A stretch of DNA of 22,605 nt, taken from NCBI GenBank assembly GCA_030612175.1, contig JAUWOJ010000012.1, positions 1-22,605 of the forward strand, read 5' to 3'. The notes below the pieces were generated by a model. It worked only from the letters and a program-made list of their open reading frames with translations. It was not told where the DNA came from and did no database searches. Of this stretch, positions 15,849 through 22,605 are shown in pieces. How positions within the stretch are numbered: position 1 is the first letter of the stretch; the number at the start of each line of letters is the position of its first letter. Origin of the DNA: Candidatus Bipolaricaulota bacterium. GTDB lineage: Bacteria > Bipolaricaulota > Bipolaricaulia > UBA7950 > UBA9294. The translations under genes were made by a program, and so were the position numbers.

Positions 15849-16801
15849 CCGGAAGGAAACTCAAGTTGATTAGCGGGAATGCCAACAAGGAATTGGCCAA
15901 TGAAATTGCTGGCGCATTGGGCGTAGAGCTATGCCCTACCGCGGTCGACCGGTTCATTGATGGGGAAATCCGAGTACGCATCCGTGAGACGGTTCGCGGG
16001 GCGGATGTTTTTGTGATTCAACCGACGTGTCCGCCGGTGAACGAGAATCTGATGGAGCTTCTTATTATTATTGATGCCCTGCGTCGCGCTTCCGCGCGCA
16101 AGGTAATCGCGGTCATTCCTTACTATGGGTATGCGCGCCAGGATAGGAAACATACAGGGCGTGTCCCGATCACAGCACGTCTTGTCGCTAATCTGATCGA
16201 AACCGCTGGCGCGGACCGTGTTCTCACTATAGACCTTCACGTTGGGCAGATTCAGGGTTTCTTCAACATCCCGGTTGATAATTTGCGAGCCGACCCGGTG
16301 TTTATGGGACGCCTTCGTAAAGTGTCTGAAGGCGTCAACAGCACGGTGATCGTTCCCCCAGATGTTGGAGCAACAGCTCGCGCCCGTCTACTTGCCGAGC
16401 AGCTTGACTTTCCGCTTGCAGTGCTGGAGAAGCGGCGGGATCCCGAAGGAACGGATACCAAGGTGGTGAATGTCATCGGAGATGTTAGTGGACACCGGGT
16501 GGTTCTTGTGGATGACATCGTTGCTTCGGGCTTCACCTTGATCAGAGCCACTCAGGCTCTACTAGAGCGTGGAGCAACAGAGGTTCGCGCCTGCTGTACG
16601 CACGGGGTGTTCTCAGGTGACGCGCTTGAGCGACTAGAGGCCTCTCCCTTGAAAATGATTGCCGTAACTAATACCATTTTTGATCAACAAGCGACAAAGA
16701 GTAATAAGGTCGAGTATATCTCAGTGGGAAAGCCACTGGCGCAGACGATAAAGCGTATTTATGACAACAGATCGGTGAGCCATCTCTTCCCGCACTACTA
16801 A
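15845..16801 (+). CDS. prs: Ribose-phosphate pyrophosphokinase (PRPP synthetase)
   Basis: Prs makes PRPP from ribose 5-phosphate and ATP, feeding purine, pyrimidine, His, Trp and NAD synthesis. The 318-aa length is standard. Present are the N-terminal SGNANKELANEIA, the ATP site YYGYARQDRK, the PITARLVANLIETAGADRV block with catalytic-region H132 (DLHVGQIQGFF), and EKRRDP in the flexible-loop region. The PRPP/ribose-phosphate loop reads VDDIVASGFT (D223 to T231), where class I enzymes usually have DDMIDTGGT or DDIIDTAGT, so three loop positions differ. AAGGAGG precedes the ATG by 7 nt inside the glmU end, and the start overlaps the glmU stop by 4 nt. Confidence 0.95.
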   Translation: MTGRKLKLISGNANKELANEIAGALGVELCPTAVDRFIDGEIRVRIRETVRGADVFVIQPTCPPVNENLMELLIIIDALRRASARKVIAVIPYYGYARQDRKHTGRVPITARLVANLIETAGADRVLTIDLHVGQIQGFFNIPVDNLRADPVFMGRLRKVSEGVNSTVIVPPDVGATARARLLAEQLDFPLAVLEKRRDPEGTDTKVVNVIGDVSGHRVVLVDDIVASGFTLIRATQALLERGATEVRACCTHGVFSGDALERLEASPLKMIAVTNTIFDQQATKSNKVEYISVGKPLAQTIKRIYDNRSVSHLFPHY

Positions 16802-16814
16802 TCTGGGAGCGAAC

Positions 16815-17477
16815 ATGCATACATTGAAAGCAACGTTACGTTTAAAGGGAAAGGCGGGCTACTTGCGCAGACAAGGCTGGATTCCCGCGGTAGTCTACGG
16901 CCCCACTGTTGAAAACACCCCGCTGGTCATCGATCGTAAGGATCTTCAACACCTGTTTTCGCAGATTACGCGTAGTTCACGTTTCAATCTATCGATCAAG
17001 GATCACAGTAAAGGGGAGAAACTGGATGTATTTGTGAAGTCGATTCAGTACGACTCAATTACGGATCAGCCAATTCATGTCGATTTTTATCACCCCGACA
17101 TTGGAAGTCCGCTTAACTTGTATGTTCCAATAAAGATCGTTGGCGAAGCTTCAGGAATCAAAGAAGGCGGTATGCTAAACGTCTTGTTTCGGGGCGTGCA
17201 AGTACGCGGGCTGCCTAATGACATCCCTCACTTGATAACCATCGATGTGAGTGACCTTGAAATAGGGGATGTAGTTCGCGTACGTGATATTGATTTTGGG
17301 AATGTAGAACCGTCTATAGCCCAAGAGCGAGCCCTGGTTATCGTAATGGCTCCACGACGATTAGAGGAAGAGGCTGTAGTAGAGGCTGAAGAAGAGGGCG
17401 AGGAACTAGCCGGAGAAGAGACAGATGAGACAAAGGCTGCCGAGGGAGAAGAGGAACCCCCCACCGAAGGGGAATAA
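16815..17477 (+). CDS. rplY: 50S ribosomal protein L25 (Ctc/TL5 type)
   Basis: L25 binds 5S rRNA in the large subunit. The 220-aa protein is the long, two-domain Ctc/TL5 form: an N-terminal L25 domain (about 1-90, with GWIPAVVYGP and IHVDFYHPD), a C-terminal beta domain (about 95-178, with VPIKIVGEASGIKEGGMLN and LPNDIPHLITIDVSDLEIGD), and a strongly acidic, Glu-rich tail (about 181-220). In Firmicutes the same gene is the general stress gene ctc. GGGAG lies 6 nt before the ATG. It is 13 bp after prs and directly abuts pth, so it is internal to the glmU operon. Confidence 0.95.
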   Translation: MHTLKATLRLKGKAGYLRRQGWIPAVVYGPTVENTPLVIDRKDLQHLFSQITRSSRFNLSIKDHSKGEKLDVFVKSIQYDSITDQPIHVDFYHPDIGSPLNLYVPIKIVGEASGIKEGGMLNVLFRGVQVRGLPNDIPHLITIDVSDLEIGDVVRVRDIDFGNVEPSIAQERALVIVMAPRRLEEEAVVEAEEEGEELAGEETDETKAAEGEEEPPTEGE

Positions 17478-18035
17478 TTGAAGGCTGTATTCGGACTGGG
17501 AAACCCTGGGCTCAAGTACGTTCTGACTCGCCATAACGTAGGTTTTCAGGTAATTGGACTTTATCGAAAGATCAACCCAGCCAGATCCCGCGCGGTACGT
17601 ACCTGTCTTTCCCTGGTTTACCGCACAGAAGACTTGCTCCTTGTGAAACCAATGACCCACATGAATGCAAGCGGAGATGGGGTCAAGGCTGTACTGGAGC
17701 GATTTCAGATTGACTACGCGGACGCGCTGATCGTTTACGATGATCTGGATCTTCCACTGGGCAAGATGAGAATCCTTCCCAAGGGAGGAGCGGGCACACA
17801 CAAAGGAATGACATCTATCGTTGCCCGCCTGGAAAGCGAGGAAATCCCTAGAATACGAATTGGAATCGGTGGCCTCAGTTGGCCGCCAGACACGATAGAC
17901 TACGTTCTAGGAAGATTCACCCCTGATGAATGGAAGCAGTTGTTGCCCACGTTGCGACAAGCCGTAGAAGCCATCGATACATTCCGTCTGTCTGATATCA
18001 GCACCGTGATGAACAAGTTCAACGAAAAACGGTGA
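17478..18035 (+). CDS. pth: Peptidyl-tRNA hydrolase
   Basis: Pth releases tRNA from peptidyl-tRNAs dropped off the ribosome. The 185-aa protein starts with TTG at 17478, immediately after the rplY TAA, with AAGGGGAA as ribosome-binding site. Catalytic N9 (GLGNPG), H19 (TRHNVGF) and D91 (DDLDLPLG) are present, as is the MN-x-SG motif (MTHMNASG). The usual GGHNG loop reads GTHKG, with K109 at the place of the substrate-contacting Asn (N114 in E. coli). The conserved family end MNKFN is followed by EKR and the TGA, both lying within a dispersed repeat module. Confidence 0.94.
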   Translation: MKAVFGLGNPGLKYVLTRHNVGFQVIGLYRKINPARSRAVRTCLSLVYRTEDLLLVKPMTHMNASGDGVKAVLERFQIDYADALIVYDDLDLPLGKMRILPKGGAGTHKGMTSIVARLESEEIPRIRIGIGGLSWPPDTIDYVLGRFTPDEWKQLLPTLRQAVEAIDTFRLSDISTVMNKFNEKR

Positions 18036-18098
18036 AAGACAGAGGAGCCAGGACTGAACACTGATAACTGATAACCGCCTTTCTTTCTGATAACTGTT
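18023..18098 (+). repeat. Modular dispersed repeat, copy D (pth 3' end)
   Basis: CGAAAAACGGTGA (18023-18035) encodes the last pth residues and its stop; the same 13-mer occurs in copy C. The module 18033-18064 matches 13229-13260 (minus) at 28 of 32 positions. ACTGATAACTG units follow, and 18079-18096 is identical to 3360-3377. The orientation is that of pth. Confidence 0.87.
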
Positions 18099-18144
18099 CA
18101 CTACTTGCCACAAACTACATACCGTGTTCCTAATTTTCCGACGT

Positions 18145-18174
18145 TACGAACCGACAACTTTTCTTGCGTTCGTA
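18145..18174. promoter_or_regulatory. Inverted repeat upstream of clpC
   Basis: TACGAAC (18145-18151) and GTTCGTA (18168-18174) are perfect inverted arms 16 bases apart, 45 bases before the clpC -10 box. It could be an operator. It does not match the CIRCE or CtsR consensus. Confidence 0.3.
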
Positions 18175-18196
18175 CGGCTCTTGCGGGAGACATGAG

Positions 18197-18224
18197 TTGA
18201 AGCGCGCGAGGCCAGAGTTATAAT
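18197..18224 (+). promoter_or_regulatory. Putative clpC promoter
   Basis: TTGAAG (18197-18202), a 16-base spacer and a perfect TATAAT (18219-18224). Transcription would begin about 35 bases before the clpC ATG. Confidence 0.6.
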
Positions 18225-18266
18225 TGGAATCAGTGAACCACAATAATATTTTGCTTGGAGATGTCT

Positions 18267-20684
18267 ATGTACGATAGATTTTCACGAGAAGCGATGGAGA
18301 TAATAGCGATCTCCCAAGACGAGGCAGAGGGATGGCGACACAGCTATGTAGGCACTGAGCACCTTCTGCTCGCTTTTCTGAGGACCAAAGCTAGTGATGT
18401 ATACCGTTTCCTTGGCTCGAATGGAGTGGACTACGACAAAATTGCGGCCATTCTGGCACAGGAGAAAGGCCGTGGCAAGGTAGAGATTTCAGCTGAGGAT
18501 CTTGAGCCAACCCCTCGACTGAAACGAGTGATGAAGATCAGTTTCGATGAGGCGCGGCGCGGAGGATCCAACACAATCCGTCCCGAGCACCTACTGATGG
18601 GAATGCTACATGAAGGAGAAGGTACTGGGGCAGCACTTCTCAGTCAGGTGGGGATCGATCTTGCCAAGACACGCGCCTACTTTGTTCCTTCCGCGGGAAT
18701 CGGCATGGCGATCCGCTCTTCTCGCCGCAAGCCACGTAAAGGGGATCTTTCAGAGTTTGGCCGCAACCTGGTGGAAGAGGCGGCGGCCGGCCACCTCGAT
18801 CCAGTAATTGGAAGAGATGGAGAGATTTCCCGCATTATTCAAACCCTCACCCGGCGTAAGAAGAATAATCCTGCGTTGATCGGGGAATCCGGCGTTGGCA
18901 AGACCGCTATCGTTGAAGGATTGGCGCAACGGATCGCGGCCGGGGATGTCCCTTCGATGTTGCATTCTAAGGAGATTATGGAGCTGGACATGGCATCGAT
19001 TGTTGCCGGAACGAAGTACCGCGGTGAGTTTGAGCAACGGCTGAAGTCCTTGATTAACCAAGTAATGGAATCGGATAACATCATTCTGTTCTTCGACGAG
19101 ATGCAAACACTCGTCGGCGCCGGTGGCGCGGAAGGAGCAATCGATGCTTCTTCCATCCTGAAGCCCCCGCTTGCCTCCGGGGCGATCCAGTGTATTGGAA
19201 CAGCCACTTCCGACGAATACCGTCGATCGATTGAGAAGGATCCTGCGCTAAAACGGCGCTTCAAGACAATAATGGTCGAGGCGCCTGGAATAGACGAAAC
19301 CATTAGGATTTTAGAGGGACTTCGACCACACTATGAGAAGCACCATGGGGTCAAGATTACCGATGAGGCTCTGCGGCAAGCCGCTCGTCTTTCGGATCGT
19401 TATGTTACCGATCAGTTTCTGCCGGATAAGGCGATAGATCTGCTGGATGAGACCTCGGCCAAGATCAAACTACAGGGTTCGATGCTCCCTCGCGAAGTGC
19501 GCGAACTGGTAGACAAAATGGATGAGCTGGATGAGCAAGAGAGCAAGGCTGTTTCTTTGCAGGATTACGAGACTGCGGCAGGGTTGCGTGATCGTAGGGA
19601 AGAGCTTGCCGATGAGATTGAGAAAGTAAGCGAGAGTACAGGTAAGGCGACTAACCTAGAGGTAACGGGACGTGATGTTGCCCAAGTGATCGCTCTGTGG
19701 ACTGGCGTTCCTGTTGGGCATATGCAAGAAGAGGAAATGGCTAGACTGGTAAGAATGGAGGAGAAGATCCACCAGAGGTTGATCGGCCAAGATGAGGCGG
19801 TAAGGGCTATTTCTCGCTCTATCCGTCGAGCGTATGCCGGAGTGAAAAACCCGCGTCGGCCAGTTGGCTCATTCATGTTTCTTGGTCCAACCGGAGTGGG
19901 AAAAACCGAGCTATCTAAGACCTTAGCCCAGTTCCTGTTTGGCGATGAAGACGCGCTGATCCGCGTTGATATGTCTGAGTACATGGAGCGGTTTTCCGTT
20001 TCTCGTCTTACTGGCGCTCCTCCAGGGTACGTTGGCTACGAAGAGGCTGGAGAGCTCACGGAAAAGGTCAGGCGCCGGCCGTATTCAGTAATACTCTTTG
20101 ACGAAATTGAGAAAGCACACCGAGATGTCTTCAATATTCTCTTACAAGTAATGGAAGACGGAATACTTACCGACTCTCAAGGCCGACGTGTCGATTTTCG
20201 TAACGCGGTTCTCATTATGACTTCCAATGTGGGAAGCGAGATGATTGCCAACCGTGGCACACTTGGGTTTAGCGACCAGGAAATCGATTCTGAGGAATCC
20301 TACCAGGGCATGAAAGACCGCGTGACTGGTGAGGTCCACAAGGTATTTCGCCCGGAGTTCTTGAACAGACTGGATGATCTCATCGTTTTCCACCAGTTGA
20401 CGCGTAAACAAGTGCGACAGATTGCTGAATTGATGTTAAGCGAGCTCAAAAAGAGATTGGAAGAAGAGCACAGCATTAGCCTTACTTTAGATAAGAAAGC
20501 CAACGACCTTCTGGTTGAGCGAGGATACGATCCTGATTATGGCGCGCGGCCAATGCGGCGCGCGATCGAGCGCATGATTGAGAACCGGATTTCCGAACTG
20601 ATCCTAGAAGGGACATTCAGCGATGGTTCCGCAATCAAAGTCTCGGTGGATGGAGAGGAGATGAGCTTTACGCGAGGGAAGTAG
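18267..20684 (+). CDS. clpC: ATP-dependent Clp protease ATPase ClpC
   Basis: ClpC is a hexameric AAA+ unfoldase that feeds proteins to ClpP. The ATG at 18267 follows GGAG by 6 nt and gives 805 aa; TTG 18255 and ATG 18261 are alternatives. Domains in order: Clp N repeats (about 1-140), AAA1 with Walker A at 206-213 (GESGVGKT) and Walker B LFFDEMQTLVGAG, a UVR-type middle domain around 420-455 (SLQDYETAAGLRDRREEL), and AAA2 with Walker A at 540-547 (GPTGVGKT), Walker B VILFDEIEKAH and the ClpP-docking LGF tripeptide (GTLGFSD). The UVR insert makes it ClpC and not ClpA or ClpB. radA starts one base after the stop. clpP and mcsAB are not in the window. Confidence 0.95.
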   Translation: MYDRFSREAMEIIAISQDEAEGWRHSYVGTEHLLLAFLRTKASDVYRFLGSNGVDYDKIAAILAQEKGRGKVEISAEDLEPTPRLKRVMKISFDEARRGGSNTIRPEHLLMGMLHEGEGTGAALLSQVGIDLAKTRAYFVPSAGIGMAIRSSRRKPRKGDLSEFGRNLVEEAAAGHLDPVIGRDGEISRIIQTLTRRKKNNPALIGESGVGKTAIVEGLAQRIAAGDVPSMLHSKEIMELDMASIVAGTKYRGEFEQRLKSLINQVMESDNIILFFDEMQTLVGAGGAEGAIDASSILKPPLASGAIQCIGTATSDEYRRSIEKDPALKRRFKTIMVEAPGIDETIRILEGLRPHYEKHHGVKITDEALRQAARLSDRYVTDQFLPDKAIDLLDETSAKIKLQGSMLPREVRELVDKMDELDEQESKAVSLQDYETAAGLRDRREELADEIEKVSESTGKATNLEVTGRDVAQVIALWTGVPVGHMQEEEMARLVRMEEKIHQRLIGQDEAVRAISRSIRRAYAGVKNPRRPVGSFMFLGPTGVGKTELSKTLAQFLFGDEDALIRVDMSEYMERFSVSRLTGAPPGYVGYEEAGELTEKVRRRPYSVILFDEIEKAHRDVFNILLQVMEDGILTDSQGRRVDFRNAVLIMTSNVGSEMIANRGTLGFSDQEIDSEESYQGMKDRVTGEVHKVFRPEFLNRLDDLIVFHQLTRKQVRQIAELMLSELKKRLEEEHSISLTLDKKANDLLVERGYDPDYGARPMRRAIERMIENRISELILEGTFSDGSAIKVSVDGEEMSFTRGK

Positions 20685-20685
20685 A

Positions 20686-22035
20686 ATGGCTTACTCCTGT
20701 GGCAGCTGTGGATATCGGTCAATCAAATGGTTGGGTCGTTGCCCAAGCTGCGGAGAATGGGATTCCTTTGCTGCGCAAGAAGCAAACACAAAGGCCGAGA
20801 AAGATTCTGCTTCCTCCTGGATCGGGGAAACACTGTGCCCGATCAACGAGATCGATCTTGGGGAGATAAAGCGGCTCAAGTCGGGAATCGGAGAGATCGA
20901 TCGTATCTTAGGTGGAGGACTGATCCCTGGCTCGGTGATCCTGTTTGGCGGAGAGCCGGGAATTGGCAAGTCTACTCTGCTGTTACAGCTAGCACAATCA
21001 GTGGCGCGAGAGAACGGGAACGTGCTTTACATCTCTGGAGAGGAGTCTGCCGCGCAGATCAAGCTACGAGCAGACCGCCTCGGAGTTGAAGACAAGCACC
21101 TCTATGTGTTATCCGAACAGTCACTTTCCCGCATTATCGCATCGATCAAACAGGTGGACCCTTGCGTTCTGATTGTTGATTCGATACAAGCGACCGTCTC
21201 TGATGGCACCCTTGGTGAGGCGGGAAGCGTGCGGCAGCTACGTGAAACAAGCGCCAAGCTAACGCGCATCACGAAGTCACGCAAGATGACGACTTTTCTT
21301 GTTGGACATATCACTAAGGAAGGCACGTTTGCCGGGCCAAAAACAGTGGAACACCTGGTTGATGTCGCAATCTATCTAGAGGGACATCGTGGAGAGGATA
21401 CGCGTATCCTACGCTCGGTGAAGAACCGCTTTGGCAGGACAAACGAGGTCGCTGTTTTTCAGATGAGGACGGATGGCTTGAAGGAGATAACAAATCCATC
21501 ACGGTTCTTCTTGGAAGAACAACAGCGAGAACCCGGCGCTGGTACGGTTATCGTTCCCATACTAGAGGGAACACGACCGATTCTAGTGGAGCTGCAAGCG
21601 CTTGTTTCTCCAACCGGTGGATACAGGGCTCCGCAACGCCGCTCAAGTGGGCTGGACTACAATCGTGTGGCGGTGCTTCTTGCTGTAATCGAGCGTCGAT
21701 TGGGGATTCATACGAGTGACGCGGATGTCTATCTAAGCATCGCCGGTGGATTGGAAACCCGCGAAAGAGCCACTGATCTTGGGATAGTCGCGGCGGTTGT
21801 CTCTAGTTTGCGTAACCGTCCAGTGACTGGTCGTACCGTCATCGTTGGCGAGGTTGGCCTATCTGGCGAGCTACGCCGGGTGAAGAACCTGCGCGAACGA
21901 ATCACCGAGGCGGAGAAGCTTGGGTACAAACGCGTGATTGTCCCTGCTGTGCCCAAGCCACCGACGCGAAAAAGGATCGACGTTGTCCCCACCCAAACGG
22001 TTGAACAAGCCATGGATACGTTGATGTTGCGGTAA
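20686..22035 (+). CDS. radA: DNA repair protein RadA/Sms
   Basis: RadA is a RecA-like ATPase and helicase that promotes branch migration in recombinational repair. The 449-aa protein has the full layout: a C4 zinc finger (C5, C8, C19, C22), Walker A GGEPGIGKST at 88-97, Walker B LIVDSIQ, the RadA signature KNRFG at 246-250, and a Lon-protease-like C-terminal domain (VGEVGLSGELRRVKNLRERI). The ATG is one base after the clpC stop, with GAGGGAAG as ribosome-binding site, so clpC-radA is an operon as in Firmicutes. The stop codon is the start of a heptamer repeat tract. Confidence 0.97.
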   Translation: MAYSCGSCGYRSIKWLGRCPSCGEWDSFAAQEANTKAEKDSASSWIGETLCPINEIDLGEIKRLKSGIGEIDRILGGGLIPGSVILFGGEPGIGKSTLLLQLAQSVARENGNVLYISGEESAAQIKLRADRLGVEDKHLYVLSEQSLSRIIASIKQVDPCVLIVDSIQATVSDGTLGEAGSVRQLRETSAKLTRITKSRKMTTFLVGHITKEGTFAGPKTVEHLVDVAIYLEGHRGEDTRILRSVKNRFGRTNEVAVFQMRTDGLKEITNPSRFFLEEQQREPGAGTVIVPILEGTRPILVELQALVSPTGGYRAPQRRSSGLDYNRVAVLLAVIERRLGIHTSDADVYLSIAGGLETRERATDLGIVAAVVSSLRNRPVTGRTVIVGEVGLSGELRRVKNLRERITEAEKLGYKRVIVPAVPKPPTRKRIDVVPTQTVEQAMDTLMLR

Positions 22036-22079
22036 ATGGTAAATGGTGGGTAGTGGGTGGTAGGTAGTGAGTGGTTAAG
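22031..22079 (+). repeat. Heptamer tandem tract at the radA stop codon
   Basis: Seven consecutive 7-nt units of the form GGTAAAT / GGTGGGT / AGTGAGT. The first unit contains the final Arg codon bases and the TAA stop of radA. The first two units are identical; the others drift at G/A positions. Confidence 0.8.
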
Positions 22080-22166
22080 GAAACAAGGTGTGTGTCCGCG
22101 AATAACAAAGGTCTTGGGTCTGTAGCGTCGGGTCTTGCGCCCGACGTTAAAGGCAACTACACAAGC
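22080..22166. other. Short intergenic spacer between two repeat blocks
   Basis: Between the radA-side heptamer tract and the amidase-side repeat there is no gene. The only structure seen is the hairpin at 22126-22146. Together with the flanking repeats this fills the 374-base convergent gap. Confidence 0.6.
22126..22146. terminator. Hairpin between convergent radA and amidase
   Basis: CGTCGGG (22126-22132) pairs with CCCGACG (22140-22146) around a 7-nt loop, extendable by an A-T and a G-T pair. It lies between two convergent genes and is a candidate bidirectional terminator, though no long T-run follows on either strand. It may also be a mobile hairpin repeat. Confidence 0.45.
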
Positions 22167-22411
22167 TTTCAGTGATCAGTTGTCAGTCGTCAATTTGTGA
22201 TTCCCGCCTCTTTATCTTTTACTGTTTTTCGACTATCGATTCTAGACTGTGGGCTCTCACCTTTCCCATTCAACCAATCAACTATTTAACTCGCCTTTTC
22301 TCGGCTCCCGGCTATGCTTTCAACTCAACGAACTCAACGAACTCAACGGACTCAATGAACTCAACGAACCCTATGAACTCTACAGACTCAACGAACCCAC
22401 TCAACTACTTC
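22167..22411 (-). repeat. Modular dispersed repeat, copy B (amidase 3' end)
   Basis: Reading leftward from the amidase stop there are ten 9-nt units of CGTTGAGTT type (22322-22411). Next is the 36-nt module at 22270-22305 shared with the uvrC end (35/36). Then a diverged CGAAAAACAGTAAAAGA module related to copies C and D, and CAACTGATCACTGAAAG near 22167. The units are most regular at 22322-22366 and decay towards the amidase. Confidence 0.87.
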
Positions 22412-22605
22412 ACTGGTTGTGGAGGAACTGCAATAGCGCTTCGAGAATTGCATCCGCTATCTTGCTTTGATAAGAAAGACTGCGAAGGAGCCTGGCCTCC
22501 TCTTGATTGGTAAGAAAACCTACTTCAACCAAAGCTGCTGGCATCTGTGCTCGGCGGATGAATAAGGGGGCGAATTTCACGCCACGATCTCTAGCCCCAG
22601 TTTTG
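22410..22605 (-). CDS. N-acetylmuramoyl-L-alanine amidase, C-terminal part
   Basis: Only the last 64 codons are in the window; the gene continues beyond the right edge. The frame reads KTGARDRGVKFAPLFIRRA, then MPAALVEVGFLTNQEEARLL, then LSYQSKIADAILEALLQF, ending HNQ and TGA. This is the end of the Amidase_3 (AmiC/CwlM type, zinc-dependent) fold: RGVK, the catalytic Glu in the VEVGFLTN motif, and the YQ-x-x-IA-x-AI final helix. Such enzymes cut the amide between MurNAc and L-Ala in peptidoglycan during division or remodelling, after export. The N-terminal domains cannot be seen. The gene is convergent with radA. Confidence 0.9.
   Translation of the reverse strand, partial: KTGARDRGVKFAPLFIRRAQMPAALVEVGFLTNQEEARLLRSLSYQSKIADAILEALLQFLHNQ

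Noticed and set aside
22322..22411. Nonamer tandem repeats as a CRISPR array
   Set aside because: Units are 9 bp, contiguous and without spacers, and no cas genes are present; it is a simple degenerate tandem tract.
22172..22513. Plus-strand frames rich in Asn-Ser-Thr repeats near the right end
   Set aside because: They are translations of the nonamer tract and run antisense into the amidase coding end.

Overview
This is a bacterial chromosomal window of housekeeping character. I put GC at about 50% by eye. No phage, plasmid, transposase or CRISPR genes are visible. GTG and TTG starts occur beside ATG, both tRNA genes lack an encoded CCA, and the gene order glmU-prs-rplY(ctc)-pth and clpC-radA is the one familiar from Firmicutes and related lineages. 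The lineage cannot be named from the sequence alone; an uncultivated environmental bacterium is a reasonable guess.

Layout. At 1-1249 (+) lies the 3' part of an MFS transporter, cut by the window edge, followed by uvrC (1393-3282, +). An acetate module follows: acs (3497-5470, +) and a YaaH/SatP-type acetate transporter (5467-6048, +), overlapping in TTGA. Next come a small coiled-coil protein (6173-6439, +), prfA (6486-7544, +) and a 536-base gene-free stretch full of inverted repeats. Then follow tRNA-Ile(GAT), a PC4-domain protein, tRNA-Glu(CTC) and holA (8676-9668, +). holA converges on, and overlaps by 71 bp, a leftward operon mgtE - 180-aa membrane protein - yajC - secD (13188 to 9598, -). 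trpS (-) and glmU (+) diverge from a shared 140-bp promoter region. glmU, prs, rplY and pth form a tight rightward operon, clpC-radA form another, and the window ends in the 3' part of a leftward N-acetylmuramoyl-L-alanine amidase.

How the genes work together. acs and the transporter take up and activate acetate. yajC and secD are accessory parts of the Sec translocon. glmU (UDP-GlcNAc) and the amidase serve cell-wall synthesis and turnover. prs, trpS, prfA, rplY, pth and the tRNAs serve nucleotide supply and translation. uvrC, holA, radA and clpC serve DNA repair, replication and proteostasis.

The most notable feature is not a gene. A modular family of degenerate short-period repeats sits directly at the 3' ends of five genes (uvrC, trpS, pth, radA and the amidase), always in the orientation of the gene it follows. 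In uvrC, pth and radA the repeat appears to supply the last codons and the stop codon. One 36-nt module is shared 35/36 between the uvrC end and the radA/amidase intergenic region. A second, different family of nested inverted copies fills the region after prfA.
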